Positions 1 to 7,557 are shown, numbered from the stretch's first letter. The stretch is 14,488 nucleotides of DNA from DATKMG01 sp035541995 (GCA_035541995.1 DATKMG010000181.1:1-14488), one strand, 5' to 3'. Numbers and translations are program-made. The notes: generated by a model from the sequence alone, not told the origin.

Positions 1-2
1 TG

Positions 3-1103
3 ATATTCGATTCCTTTGCCCAGGCCGATGGGTCAACCACCCGCAAATACGGCGGTACCGGATTGGGTTTGAGCATCTCGGCCAAACTTGTAGAGATGAT
101 GGGGGGGCATATCTGGGTCGAGAGCGAAGATGGGAATGGTAGTGTTTTCCACTTCACCACTCGTTTTGGCCTACGGGACACGGAGCCCGTCGAGCAACTG
201 ACGTCAGATCTAAACCATTTGAAAGGGATACGAGTGCTGATCGTCGACGACAATGCCACTAATCGGCACATTTTGAGAGAAATACTTTTTCAGTGGGGGA
301 TGCGAGCTGAAACAGTTGCATGCGCAGCCGAAGCGTTGGTTGTCATGGAGCAGGCTTTAGCATCCGGGGATGCCTATCCCCTGGTGTTGCTCGATGCCCA
401 CATGCCCGAGATGGATGGATTTAGTTTGGCGGAGCGGATTCGGGATGTCCCAGGTCTTGCTGGCGTGACTATGATGATGCTCTCCTCGTCCCGCCAGAGA
501 GGTGATGTCGAACGGTGTCATAATTTGGGGATCGCTGCTCACTTGGTAAAGCCGGTCCGACAGACGGAACTGTGGGAATCCCTCATGAGGCTGCTTGAAC
601 ACATGCCTGTCAAGCAAAGTGTCCCGACTGCGGTCGAAAGCTTCCCACAGAAGATCCGAAATCCACTTAAAATCCTGCTGGCCGAAGACAACCCCGTCAA
701 CCAGAAGCTTGTGGTGCGTTTGCTGGAAAAACACAACGATCACGTTACCGTCGCGGTCAATGGCAAGGAAGCCCTGGAGTTGCTGGACCAAGAGAGCTTT
801 GACCTGGTCTTGATGGATGTTCAGATGCCGGAAATGAATGGTTTGGAGGCAACATCGGCGATTCGAGAGAGAGAACAGATCGAGGGAGGACATATCCCCA
901 TAATTGCCATGACAGCTCATGCAATGCGCGGAGATCGAGAGCGTTGCCTGTCGGCAGGTATGGATGGATACGTATCTAAACCAGTACAGGTGCACGAATT
1001 ACTGGCAGCAATCGAACAAACAAACTTGAAAACTTGGGAACCACAAGCAAGCGATAATTCGAATCGATTTGAATCCTCGACCGGCCCCGTAGTCGGTTCT
1101 TAG
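3..1103 (+). CDS. Hybrid sensor histidine kinase, C-terminal part (HATPase end plus two receiver domains); 5' end outside window
   Basis: The reading frame is open from base 3, so the TTG at 63 is not the true start. The first residues carry the F box and G2 box of a histidine-kinase ATPase domain (DSFAQADGS, then GGTGLGLSI). Two receiver domains follow. The first starts at IRVLIVDDN, has its phospho-acceptor Asp at bases 393-395 (LLDAHMPEMDG) and its Lys in LVKPV. The second starts at LKILLAEDN, has its Asp at bases 816-818 (LMDVQMPEMNG) and its Lys in VSKPV. Both have complete acidic pockets, so both look phosphorylatable. No Hpt domain follows; the protein ends about 25 residues after the second receiver. 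In this family the kinase phosphorylates its receivers and passes the phosphate to a separate partner. The sensor region, dimerisation domain and stimulus lie outside the window and are unknown. Confidence 0.93.
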   Translation: MFDSFAQADGSTTRKYGGTGLGLSISAKLVEMMGGHIWVESEDGNGSVFHFTTRFGLRDTEPVEQLTSDLNHLKGIRVLIVDDNATNRHILREILFQWGMRAETVACAAEALVVMEQALASGDAYPLVLLDAHMPEMDGFSLAERIRDVPGLAGVTMMMLSSSRQRGDVERCHNLGIAAHLVKPVRQTELWESLMRLLEHMPVKQSVPTAVESFPQKIRNPLKILLAEDNPVNQKLVVRLLEKHNDHVTVAVNGKEALELLDQESFDLVLMDVQMPEMNGLEATSAIREREQIEGGHIPIIAMTAHAMRGDRERCLSAGMDGYVSKPVQVHELLAAIEQTNLKTWEPQASDNSNRFESSTGPVVGS

Positions 1104-1277
1104 CTTTCATCCCACCTTTCCATTTACCATTCAACTGTTTCTCTCCCGTGACGGGACTTGGACGATCTCAAAGCAGAGTTTTTGTGTGTCGATGTAAAGG
1201 CAGAGAATAACCATGATCAGTAGCAACAAGCATTTTTGACTGTCCTAGAAGAAATGAAGCCGTGCTGACGCTCCGCT

Positions 1278-1304
1278 CGGCAGGCAGAAATGCCTGTCGC
1301 TACT
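1278..1304 (+). repeat. REP-like palindromic repeat, copy A
   Basis: A short imperfect hairpin: arm 1278-1286 pairs with 1291-1299 around a GAAA loop, with one G-T wobble. The tail TGTCGCTACT is shared with copy C at 1606-1632. It lies at the 5' edge of the transposase remnant, as REP elements often lie beside RAYT genes. Confidence 0.65.
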
Positions 1305-1324
1305 GTCCTGTTGACAGCCAGGAA

Positions 1325-1564
1325 CCTGTGTCGTTACAGTTCTCGCGTGACTTACTACATGAGAATGTCGCCACACTGGCAGCCTCAGGGGTCGCGCTGT
1401 TTGTGACGTGGCGATTGTACGGCTCACTTCCCGGCGAGGTCCTCAATAAGAGGTTCGAAACCGCACTTCGACGGATTGGGTAATACGTCGAGTACAACCC
1501 GGTCTCGGCTGGATTAGTGGGCAAGATTGAAGATTGGCTTTGGTCGACTAATCGAGAAAAGTAA
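1325..1564 (+). pseudogene. Decayed REP-associated / IS200-like (Y1_Tnp) transposase remnant
   Basis: Translated in one frame, this stretch carries both ends of a RAYT-type transposase and lacks the middle. Near base 1400 it reads FVTWRLYGSLP, resembling the conserved N-terminal strand of the family. After an in-frame TAA at 1481-1483 it continues as YVEYNPVSAGLV and then EDWLWS, the typical C-terminal signature, ending at TAA 1562-1564. The HUH motif and the catalytic tyrosine helix that should lie between are absent, which suggests an internal deletion of roughly 100 residues (estimated from memory of family length). REP-like palindromes flank it on both sides. I infer that the copy is dead and could not mobilise anything itself. 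The left boundary is uncertain; the frame is open from 1262, but its first codons come from repeat A. Confidence 0.72.
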
Positions 1565-1577
1565 TTACTGCATTGGG

Positions 1578-1600
1578 GGCAGGAATTCCTGCCTGTCCCT
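1578..1600 (-). repeat. REP-like palindromic repeat, copy B (inverted)
   Basis: Contains the perfect 16-base palindrome GGCAGGAATTCCTGCC at 1578-1593, followed by TGTCCCT. It faces copy C in inverted orientation across an 8-base gap, with GCCTGTC at 1591-1597 against GACAGGG at 1606-1612 (6 of 7 paired). The two together resemble a compact REPIN-like unit. Confidence 0.65.
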
Positions 1601-1605
1601 ACAGT

Positions 1606-1632
1606 GACAGGGCGGGAATGTCTGTCGCTACT
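1606..1632 (+). repeat. REP-like palindromic repeat, copy C
   Basis: Arms GACAG (1606-1610) and CTGTC (1622-1626) enclose a GC-rich core, followed by GCTACT as in copy A. It is nearly the reverse complement of copy D (3302-3329). It ends only 14 bases before the ATG of the M20-like gene, so it would be transcribed in that gene's leader and could fold near its ribosome-binding site. Confidence 0.7.
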
Positions 1633-1646
1633 GCGGGGGTACAACA

Positions 1647-3209
1647 ATGTCAAATCTGTCGAAATCACAAAGCACAAGCTCAAAACCAGGAAATGACCGG
1701 CGAACGAACCGACGCACCTTTCTAAAAAACACATTGGCAGGGGCGACGGCATTCACATCGCCCCGTAGCGGAAGGACAGATGTGGCGGATCTCAAGACTG
1801 TTCGGGCAGAAATCGAGAACCACCACGATGAAGCCGTCGGGCGCTTGCAGGAGTGGGTCCGACAGACTTCCATTGCCGCCGAGAATCGGGGCATGACCGA
1901 GGGTTGTGACCTTGCGATGCGTCTCTTCCGTGAGGCGGGTTTCGGCCAGGTAACTGAGGTGCCCACCAACGGCCAACCAGGCATCTTTGCCACACTCGAT
2001 GCTGGAGCCCCTCGCACCGTCGGCCTGTATTTTATGTATGACGTCAAACAGGTGGACCCGGCGGAATGGTCGTCGCCTCCCTGGGAGGCTACTCTTATCG
2101 ACAGGCCGGGGCTTGGAAAAATACTCGTCGGCCGAGGTGCCGTGAATCAAAAGGGCCCGCAGGCCACGTTTCTTGCCGCGCTGCACGCTATCCGTGGCGC
2201 AGGCCGCAAGGTTCCGGTAAACCTGGTACTGGTGGCTGAGGGCGAGGAAGAAATCGGCTCGCCCCATTTCCCCCAGATTGTGCGCCGACCGGAGATCCAG
2301 TCTGCGCTCAGACGCTGCATGGGGATCGTAATGCCATCGGCTTCCCAAGGACTCGACGGTGAGGTTATTCTCAGCCTTGGCGGCAAGGGAATCGTTGAAC
2401 TGGAACTCGTCGCGAGCGGTGAGCACTGGGGACGTGGACCGCGCCAGGACATTCACTCAAGCAATAAGGCACGAGTGGACAGCCCGGCCTGGCATCTCGT
2501 CCAGGCACTTGTAACGCTTGTCTCGCCCGATGGCAACGACCCCGCGATTGAGAACTTCGCTGAAATGGCGCGACCGCTTTCAGGAGCCGAGAAAGCAATG
2601 ATCGGAGAAGCAGCTCGACGACTCGACGAAAGGCTGGCGAAGAAGCAACTCGGGGTCGAACGCTGGATTCACGACGTGAACTGGCGTGAATCATTGGAGA
2701 TGCTCATGTCGCGGCCTACTGTCAATATCGAAGGCCTGGCGGGCGGCTACACTGGCACTGGCGGTAAAACCATCCTCCCCCACAAGGCGGTGGCAAAGCT
2801 CGATTTGCGACTCGTGCCGAACATGACGGCTGCCGACGCGCTTGCTGCGCTCAAGGCACATCTCGTCAAACATGGCTTTGGCGACATCGAGGTCCACATG
2901 ACCGGCGGGTACGACCCCACGAGTACATCGGCCGACTCCGCTCTCATTCGGGCCCAATCTATAGTGTACCGGCGAGCTGGAATCAACCCGATCATCATGC
3001 CACGCAATGCCGGCTCGTGGCCGGGCTACGTATTTACCGGCGAACCCCTGCATTTGCCTGCCGGCCACTTCGGCCTGGGCCATGGAAGCGGTGCACATGC
3101 GCCGGATGAGTACTTCCTTGTCGATTCAACCAACCCAAAGGTCCAAGGGATGGGCGGAGCCATCTACTCTTTCGTCGAGTACTTGTATGAACTTGCTATC
3201 ATCGGCTGA
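1647..3209 (+). CDS. Tat-exported M20-fold (carboxypeptidase/deacetylase-like) protein with altered metal ligands
   Basis: 520 residues. The N-terminus has a twin-arginine export signal (RRTFLK, residues 22-27) followed by a weakly hydrophobic stretch. The rest resembles M20/M28/M40 zinc metallopeptidases of the dipeptidase branch: DVKQVDPAEWSSPPWE (132-147), GRGAVNQKGP (162-171), EGEEEIGS (198-205), a lid/dimerisation region around 240-410, and GSGAHAPDEY near 480-489. The general-base and ligand Glu pair (E200/E201) and the late His (H484) are present. The usual HxD motif, however, reads MYD (130-132), and the usual bridging Asp in GRGxxDDKG reads Asn-Gln (167-168). The protein may therefore bind metal differently or be inactive. 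Fold assignment is firm, activity and substrate are not. Start ATG 1647 has a G-rich stretch (1634-1638) upstream, a weak ribosome site. By eye it is more GC-rich than its neighbours. Confidence 0.85.
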   Translation: MSNLSKSQSTSSKPGNDRRTNRRTFLKNTLAGATAFTSPRSGRTDVADLKTVRAEIENHHDEAVGRLQEWVRQTSIAAENRGMTEGCDLAMRLFREAGFGQVTEVPTNGQPGIFATLDAGAPRTVGLYFMYDVKQVDPAEWSSPPWEATLIDRPGLGKILVGRGAVNQKGPQATFLAALHAIRGAGRKVPVNLVLVAEGEEEIGSPHFPQIVRRPEIQSALRRCMGIVMPSASQGLDGEVILSLGGKGIVELELVASGEHWGRGPRQDIHSSNKARVDSPAWHLVQALVTLVSPDGNDPAIENFAEMARPLSGAEKAMIGEAARRLDERLAKKQLGVERWIHDVNWRESLEMLMSRPTVNIEGLAGGYTGTGGKTILPHKAVAKLDLRLVPNMTAADALAALKAHLVKHGFGDIEVHMTGGYDPTSTSADSALIRAQSIVYRRAGINPIIMPRNAGSWPGYVFTGEPLHLPAGHFGLGHGSGAHAPDEYFLVDSTNPKVQGMGGAIYSFVEYLYELAIIG

Positions 3210-3301
3210 ATGGAAAGTCGCACACCACGCTTAGAAAGACTTCGACTGCTATTGGGCTGCTGACCTCTGAGATGGCCGTCAGGCAAAGAGAAAAGCCAAG
3301 A

Positions 3302-3388
3302 GTAGTGGCGACAGACATTCCTGCCTGTCCGGGCAAAAATGAAGTCGCACCGATGAACGGCTCGACAGGCAAGGATACCGGTCGCCAC
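3302..3388. repeat. REPIN-like inverted pair (copies D and E)
   Basis: Two REP-like units in inverted orientation: D at 3302-3329 (minus) and E at 3364-3388 (plus). The outer ends GTGGCGAC (3305-3312) and GTCGCCAC (3381-3388) are exact reverse complements. So are the inner ends GCCTGTC (3323-3329) and GACAGGC (3364-3370). The spacer is 34 bases. D read in reverse matches copy C closely. The unit sits in the gap between two converging genes, a usual place for REPINs, and could fold into a long hairpin in either transcript's 3' end. Confidence 0.72.
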
Positions 3389-3406
3389 CTCATAGAAAGC
3401 GCTTCT

Positions 3407-4906
3407 TCATTTCGAGGGAGTCGTAAAGGGCGATGTCCCAGTCCCAGGTACGGGTTGAGCATCCAGGCTGAGTTTCAAGTTGCGAATGAGGGCGTCCATT
3501 GTGGGATCCCAGTCATAGCCAGAAGAAGAGCGGCTATAGCACCACCAACCTGCAAAGCCGACTGAGTTGCTGAAATCAAATATAGCATTGTAGTAGGTCT
3601 CGGCAACCTTGTGCTTAGCACTGCCGAGAGGATCATCTTGATTGTAATTCCAGTAATGTCTCTGGCCTTTGATCCAGTAACCCAATTCCCCCAAAGCGAG
3701 TCTCTGGGTTGGGAATTCCTCACGAAGTCTCCTCATGACCCAATCCAACGCATATCCACCGAGAGGGGCCATCTCGGGATAGACTGACAAAGTCACAATA
3801 TCCATGTCATCTCTGACCGCCTTCGGGAGCTTGTTGGAAATCCAGGTGAACAGATCGTGACCGGGAGCGGCACGATAATTGTATGTGCTGATCTGCCAGA
3901 ACACGCATAGTTCCGTAGTGACTCCCTTGGAGTGTTTTGCCCAGCTGGCGCATTCGGCAATCCTCTGGTCGATGTCCTGACTCAACCACTCGCCAGAAAC
4001 CTCGTTCCCGACTTCCCAGTAATCGACTTGAGCAGCAAATGCATTGACAAACGATTTAAAGAGGTTGATGTACTGAGCCTTGGATAATCTGGCATCAGCT
4101 GAGCTGTCAATAGGTTGTCCAAGGATTTTTAGACCCTTCTTGTGCGCATAGTTGACTGCGTCGGTCCAATAAGAGGGCTTCTTGTGATTCGAGAACACAA
4201 ACCGAATCACCCCATAGTCACCAGCCTGATCCCAGAGGTTGTCGATTTCCGCTTGGTAATTCTTGATGTCTTCAAATGTCACTCCAATCTGGGGGTAACA
4301 GTTTGCCTTGTTGGCACTTGCGTATTTAGGACCGTGCTCCCTAAGAAGAATTTCAAAAGCCATCTGGAAGTCGTCCATTGCAGCCAAGCCTTCCCTGCCC
4401 TTTACGGAATCTTCTGAACTCCCATTGGCAGTTGCGATATGGGCAGTTGCACGATCATAATACGTGTCAAAAGCCGGCGAATGAACATAATCGGCCCTCA
4501 TCGGAGTTGCCAACGCCTGATCAAGGTGCCGCTTGCAGTCTTGGGCTAACTGCAGGCTGATAACCACAGACTCCATCGCACTGAAGCCTTTCCCAAGGTT
4601 GTCCATAATCCAATAGCTATACCCATGAGTGGCCGTTGGCCAGGTTATTGCGAAAGCCGGATTGCCTGGTGGTATCGGGATAGTCAAGGAACCGGCGGAC
4701 TCGATGGGATTCCACTCCACCATTTTCAGACTTTTGCTTGTCACCCATGCGTCTGATGCTCTCAGAGCATTTCCCTTCATTACCGTCTGAACTTGAGGCA
4801 AGGTAAGCGGGTTGCCGAGCGCATCATGGAATTTCAAGGTCAATGAAGCTGAGTGAATATCCATTGACCAGAGTGTGAATGTGAGCATCAAGCCAAGTCT
4901 CTTCAT
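3407..4906 (-). CDS. Secreted glycoside hydrolase-like (clan GH-A type TIM barrel) protein
   Basis: 499 residues from ATG 4904-4906, preceded by GGAG about eight bases upstream. An upstream in-frame start at 4975 would add 23 residues, overlap the methyltransferase gene and hide the signal peptide, so it is not used. The N-terminus (MKRLGLMLTFTLWSMDIHSA) looks like a signal peptide. Residues to about 200 form a region I do not recognise. The remainder looks like a beta/alpha barrel: YWEVGNE (296-302) ends in the Asn-Glu pair typical of clan GH-A acid/base sites, and LALGELGYW (403-411) holds a candidate nucleophile Glu at 407. An aromatic-rich end (FAGWWCYSRSS) fits a sugar-binding pocket. 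The specific GH family and substrate are not identifiable by eye. It ends with a Pro/Thr/Ser-rich tail. The methyltransferase gene lies 65 bases upstream on the same strand. Confidence 0.72.
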   Translation of the reverse strand: MKRLGLMLTFTLWSMDIHSASLTLKFHDALGNPLTLPQVQTVMKGNALRASDAWVTSKSLKMVEWNPIESAGSLTIPIPPGNPAFAITWPTATHGYSYWIMDNLGKGFSAMESVVISLQLAQDCKRHLDQALATPMRADYVHSPAFDTYYDRATAHIATANGSSEDSVKGREGLAAMDDFQMAFEILLREHGPKYASANKANCYPQIGVTFEDIKNYQAEIDNLWDQAGDYGVIRFVFSNHKKPSYWTDAVNYAHKKGLKILGQPIDSSADARLSKAQYINLFKSFVNAFAAQVDYWEVGNEVSGEWLSQDIDQRIAECASWAKHSKGVTTELCVFWQISTYNYRAAPGHDLFTWISNKLPKAVRDDMDIVTLSVYPEMAPLGGYALDWVMRRLREEFPTQRLALGELGYWIKGQRHYWNYNQDDPLGSAKHKVAETYYNAIFDFSNSVGFAGWWCYSRSSSGYDWDPTMDALIRNLKLSLDAQPVPGTGTSPFTTPSK

Positions 4907-4971
4907 TGCAGATTCTCCGTTGGTTCTCAGTGGGGCATGTACCTGCCTGGGTGCTGCATCCAGGAAAGAAG

Positions 4972-5535
4972 TCACCGGTTGGTTTTCACAAGAACTGCCG
5001 ACCGACTCCGCGGGATGGAGGGTCGCGATTCGATGCGGTATCCGATGTTTTCTGCCATCTTTAGCGTGACAATAAAATCATTTTGCCGCACATGGCCACG
5101 CGGTTCCACAAACAAGAGTCTGCTTCCTGTTTTCAAGAGGCGGCATGACTCCGCGAAGAAAGCCTTAGGGTCGGGGAGCTCGTGGACCACCGCAAAGGCG
5201 AGAACAAAGTCGATCGCGCCTTCGAGTTCATCCACTCCCATCCGGTCGACCTGCGCCTGTTTGAGGCTGATTCGGTCGAGTAAGCCCGCCTTTACGGCCC
5301 GACGCCGGAGTCCATTCAGCATCCTGGGCTGGACATCGACGGCAATGACTCGACCCTCCGAGCCAACGAGACGCGCCAAGTCCAGCGTGAAGAACCCCAT
5401 ACCAGAACCCGGTTCCAGCACGGTCATGCCCCGCTGAACAAACGGACCGAGGATCTTTATTGGGTCTTGAACGATACGCCTGAGGCGGCAGGCAAGGAAG
5501 TAACCGAGCCACCAAGGGCAAACCCGATGCGCCAT
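4972..5535 (-). CDS. Class I SAM-dependent methyltransferase (small, stand-alone)
   Basis: 187 residues from ATG 5533-5535. The frame is open upstream to 5682, but the extra residues have no family-like character and the conserved region begins at MAHRVCPWWLGYFL. The SAM-binding motif I is VLEPGSGMGFFTLDLA (about 39-54), followed by the acidic end of strand 2 in AVDVQPRML (Asp 67) and a motif IV-like stretch DFVLAFAVVHELPDP. This is a minimal Rossmann methyltransferase with no added substrate domain, so the methyl acceptor cannot be predicted. GGA lies about six bases before the start, a weak ribosome site. It may be co-transcribed with the downstream glycosidase-like gene. It is divergent from the permease operon. 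Confidence 0.83.
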   Translation of the reverse strand: MAHRVCPWWLGYFLACRLRRIVQDPIKILGPFVQRGMTVLEPGSGMGFFTLDLARLVGSEGRVIAVDVQPRMLNGLRRRAVKAGLLDRISLKQAQVDRMGVDELEGAIDFVLAFAVVHELPDPKAFFAESCRLLKTGSRLLFVEPRGHVRQNDFIVTLKMAENIGYRIESRPSIPRSRSAVLVKTNR

Positions 5536-5608
5536 ACGGATTCCAAACGAACAATCGGATTTTAATCCACAGGATTCTTTGACGACATTCCTGCAGTGAG
5601 AGAGAACT

Positions 5609-5639
5609 ATACTACTCGAGCATCCCCAGGTAAAGTCAA
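5609..5639 (-). promoter_or_regulatory. Possible sigma-70-type promoter for the methyltransferase gene
   Basis: On the minus strand, TTGACT (5634-5639) lies 19 bases from TAGTAT (5609-5614), about 75 bases upstream of the methyltransferase start, in the 232-base divergent gap. The spacer is longer than the ideal 17. This is a by-eye match only. No convincing plus-strand promoter for the permease genes was seen in the same gap. Confidence 0.3.
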
Positions 5640-5767
5640 CTGGGAGAGTTGTCGAATGTCCTGATGAGCCTGCATCATTCACGGATTGAAACAGAGCTGC
5701 ATGACTGGGGCACCTTGCCTGCCCGATTTTCCTTGCCCGCTCTCATCCGGCTTCGTATATTGAGGCG

Positions 5768-6685
5768 GTGACTCGATATCTACTGCGACGTTTGATTCTC
5801 TCACTGCTGGTACTCTGGGGTGTAGTCACTCTGGTATTCTCCCTCATCCATCTTGTCCCGGGAGACCCCGTACAGATTATGCTGGGCGAAGGGGCGCAAA
5901 CCGGTGATGTTGAGCAGCTACGGCAAAGGTTGGGATTGGATCAGCCTATCGGGATTCAATATGGCGCTTACATTCTGGGCTTAGCAAAAGGAGATCTGGG
6001 AACCTCATTCCGCTTTGGGGAGCCTGTTTCTGTCGTGATCGCCGAACGCTATCCGGCCACCGTGGAACTTGCCATTCTGAGCCTGGTGGTGGCAATTTTC
6101 ATAGCCATTCCATTTGGGATTCTGGCCGCAACTCGAGCCGGGCAATGGGTAGACCGGTTGATTACCTCGGTGACCCTGTTGGGTATCTCTTTGCCCAATT
6201 TCGCCTCGGGGCCCATCGCGATCATCATCTTCTCAATCGTACTCGGCTGGTTGCCTGTCTCCGGACGAGGCGGACCAAGCCATTACGTTTTGCCTGCATT
6301 GACGCTAGGCGCATCTATGTCAGCGATCCTCACACGGATGGTGCGTGCGGGAATGATTGAGGAACTCCAGGAAGAATACATTATGACGGCACGAGCCAAG
6401 GGCCTCTCTGAATTCAAGGTTCTGTTCAAACACGCTTTGAAGAATGGAATGATTCCTGTGGTGACGGTTATTGGGCTACAGTTCGGAACTCTGTTGGCCG
6501 GTGCAATCATCACTGAGACAATATTCTCATGGCCCGGCATCGGCCGCTTGACCATACAGGCCATCAATTCCAGGGATTATCCCCTAGTCCAAGGATGCAT
6601 TTTGGCGATTGCCTGCACTTATGTGGTAGTCAACATTCTGACCGACTTGTTTTATGGTTTTCTAGATCCGCGCATCCGGTATTGA
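5768..6685 (+). CDS. ABC transporter permease, DppB/OppB type (peptide/nickel family)
   Basis: 305 residues from GTG 5768; the start YLLRRLILSLLVLWGVVTLVF is the usual first membrane helix of DppB-type permeases. A periplasmic segment with LVPGDPV (29-35) and GDLGTSF (75-81) follows, then several membrane helices. The cytoplasmic EAA loop, which docks the ATPase, lies at about 202-226 (TARAKGL), and the protein ends with FLDPRIRY, as is normal for the family. Length is typical. A GAGG lies only two bases before the GTG, so the ribosome site is poorly spaced. Its TGA overlaps the ATG of the second permease by one base (TGATG), so the two are translationally coupled. The substrate cannot be told from permeases alone; peptides, nickel or oligosaccharides are possible. 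Confidence 0.93.
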   Translation: MTRYLLRRLILSLLVLWGVVTLVFSLIHLVPGDPVQIMLGEGAQTGDVEQLRQRLGLDQPIGIQYGAYILGLAKGDLGTSFRFGEPVSVVIAERYPATVELAILSLVVAIFIAIPFGILAATRAGQWVDRLITSVTLLGISLPNFASGPIAIIIFSIVLGWLPVSGRGGPSHYVLPALTLGASMSAILTRMVRAGMIEELQEEYIMTARAKGLSEFKVLFKHALKNGMIPVVTVIGLQFGTLLAGAIITETIFSWPGIGRLTIQAINSRDYPLVQGCILAIACTYVVVNILTDLFYGFLDPRIRY

Positions 6686-7557
6686 TGAGACTAATTTCTT
6701 CAGTGGTCACAGCCTTGCGTCCTGCCCGAGCCAACACCCTGGCCGCGGCGGGAAGTGCAGCCGCTTTATTCCTAATCCTACTGGCCCTCTTCGCCCCTGT
6801 GCTTTGTCCTTATTCTTACGACGAACAGCACCTGCCGGAACGGCTGAGTGGGCCATCCTCGACGCATTGGCTTGGGACGGATGAATTGGGCAGGGATGTC
6901 CTTTCCAGGATACTCTACGGGACAAGAATATCGATGCTGGTCGGGTTATCAGTTGTCCTTTTTTCTTCGACGTTTGGACTCGTAGTAGGGTGCCTAGCCG
7001 GATATTACGGACGGTGGCTGGAGGAGATCACTATGCGAATAGTCGATGTTCTCATGGCCTTTCCGGGGATTCTGCTGGCCATTGCGCTGGTTGCATTCTG
7101 GGGGCCGGGACTAGGCAAGCTGATTTTCGCCTTGATTGCTGTCGGCTGGGTTGGATATGCCAGGCTGGTTCGTGGACAGGTTTTGAAAGTCAAAGAGCTC
7201 GATTTTGTTCGCGCAGCCCGGTCGTTGGGAGCCTCAGACGGCCGAATCATCCTTCATCATCTGATCCCTAACATCATTCAGCCAGTCCTGGTTCAGGCTA
7301 GCATTGGCATGGCAGGGGCCATTCTGGCTGAGGCGTCTCTAAGCTTCTTGGGGTTGGGAGTGCCTCCACCAATGCCGAGCTGGGGAACCATGCTGAATGA
7401 CGGGCGCAGCCACCTGTTTGATGATCCTTGTCTTGTCCTTTTTCCCGGACTGGCGACGATGCTGGCTGTGCTTTCTTTTAACTTCCTGGGAGATGGTCTC
7501 CGCGAGAGTTTGAATCCCAAACTCCAGGCTATGGAGTTGAAAGAATCTCGATCGTGA
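6685..7557 (+). CDS. ABC transporter permease, DppC/OppC type
   Basis: 290 residues from ATG 6685-6687, which overlaps the stop of the preceding permease; the frame extends further upstream, but that part overlaps the first permease gene. Features in order: N-terminal membrane helix (about 20-42), the family signature HWLGTDELGRDVLSR (61-75), membrane helices, an EAA loop at about 172-196 (RAARSLGAS), and the conserved LSFLGLGVPPPMPSWG (219-234). The C-terminus NFLGDGLRESLNPKL is typical. It forms a heterodimeric membrane channel with the DppB-type partner. No ATPase or solute-binding protein gene follows. The last 29 bases overlap the 3' end of the convergent SAM hydroxide adenosyltransferase gene. 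Confidence 0.93.
   Translation: MRLISSVVTALRPARANTLAAAGSAAALFLILLALFAPVLCPYSYDEQHLPERLSGPSSTHWLGTDELGRDVLSRILYGTRISMLVGLSVVLFSSTFGLVVGCLAGYYGRWLEEITMRIVDVLMAFPGILLAIALVAFWGPGLGKLIFALIAVGWVGYARLVRGQVLKVKELDFVRAARSLGASDGRIILHHLIPNIIQPVLVQASIGMAGAILAEASLSFLGLGVPPPMPSWGTMLNDGRSHLFDDPCLVLFPGLATMLAVLSFNFLGDGLRESLNPKLQAMELKESRS

Noticed and set aside
357..995. 212-residue minus-strand open frame
   Set aside because: Antisense to the two receiver domains of the histidine kinase, with no domain features of its own.
1722..2456. 244-residue minus-strand open frame
   Set aside because: Entirely antisense to the M20-like gene, which has clear family motifs; the antisense translation shows none.
4937..5437. 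166-residue plus-strand open frame
   Set aside because: Antisense to the methyltransferase, which has motif I and the expected length.
5577..5614. Plus-strand TTGACG and TATACT as a promoter for the permease genes
   Set aside because: The two hexamers are 23 bases apart, too far for a normal sigma-70 promoter.
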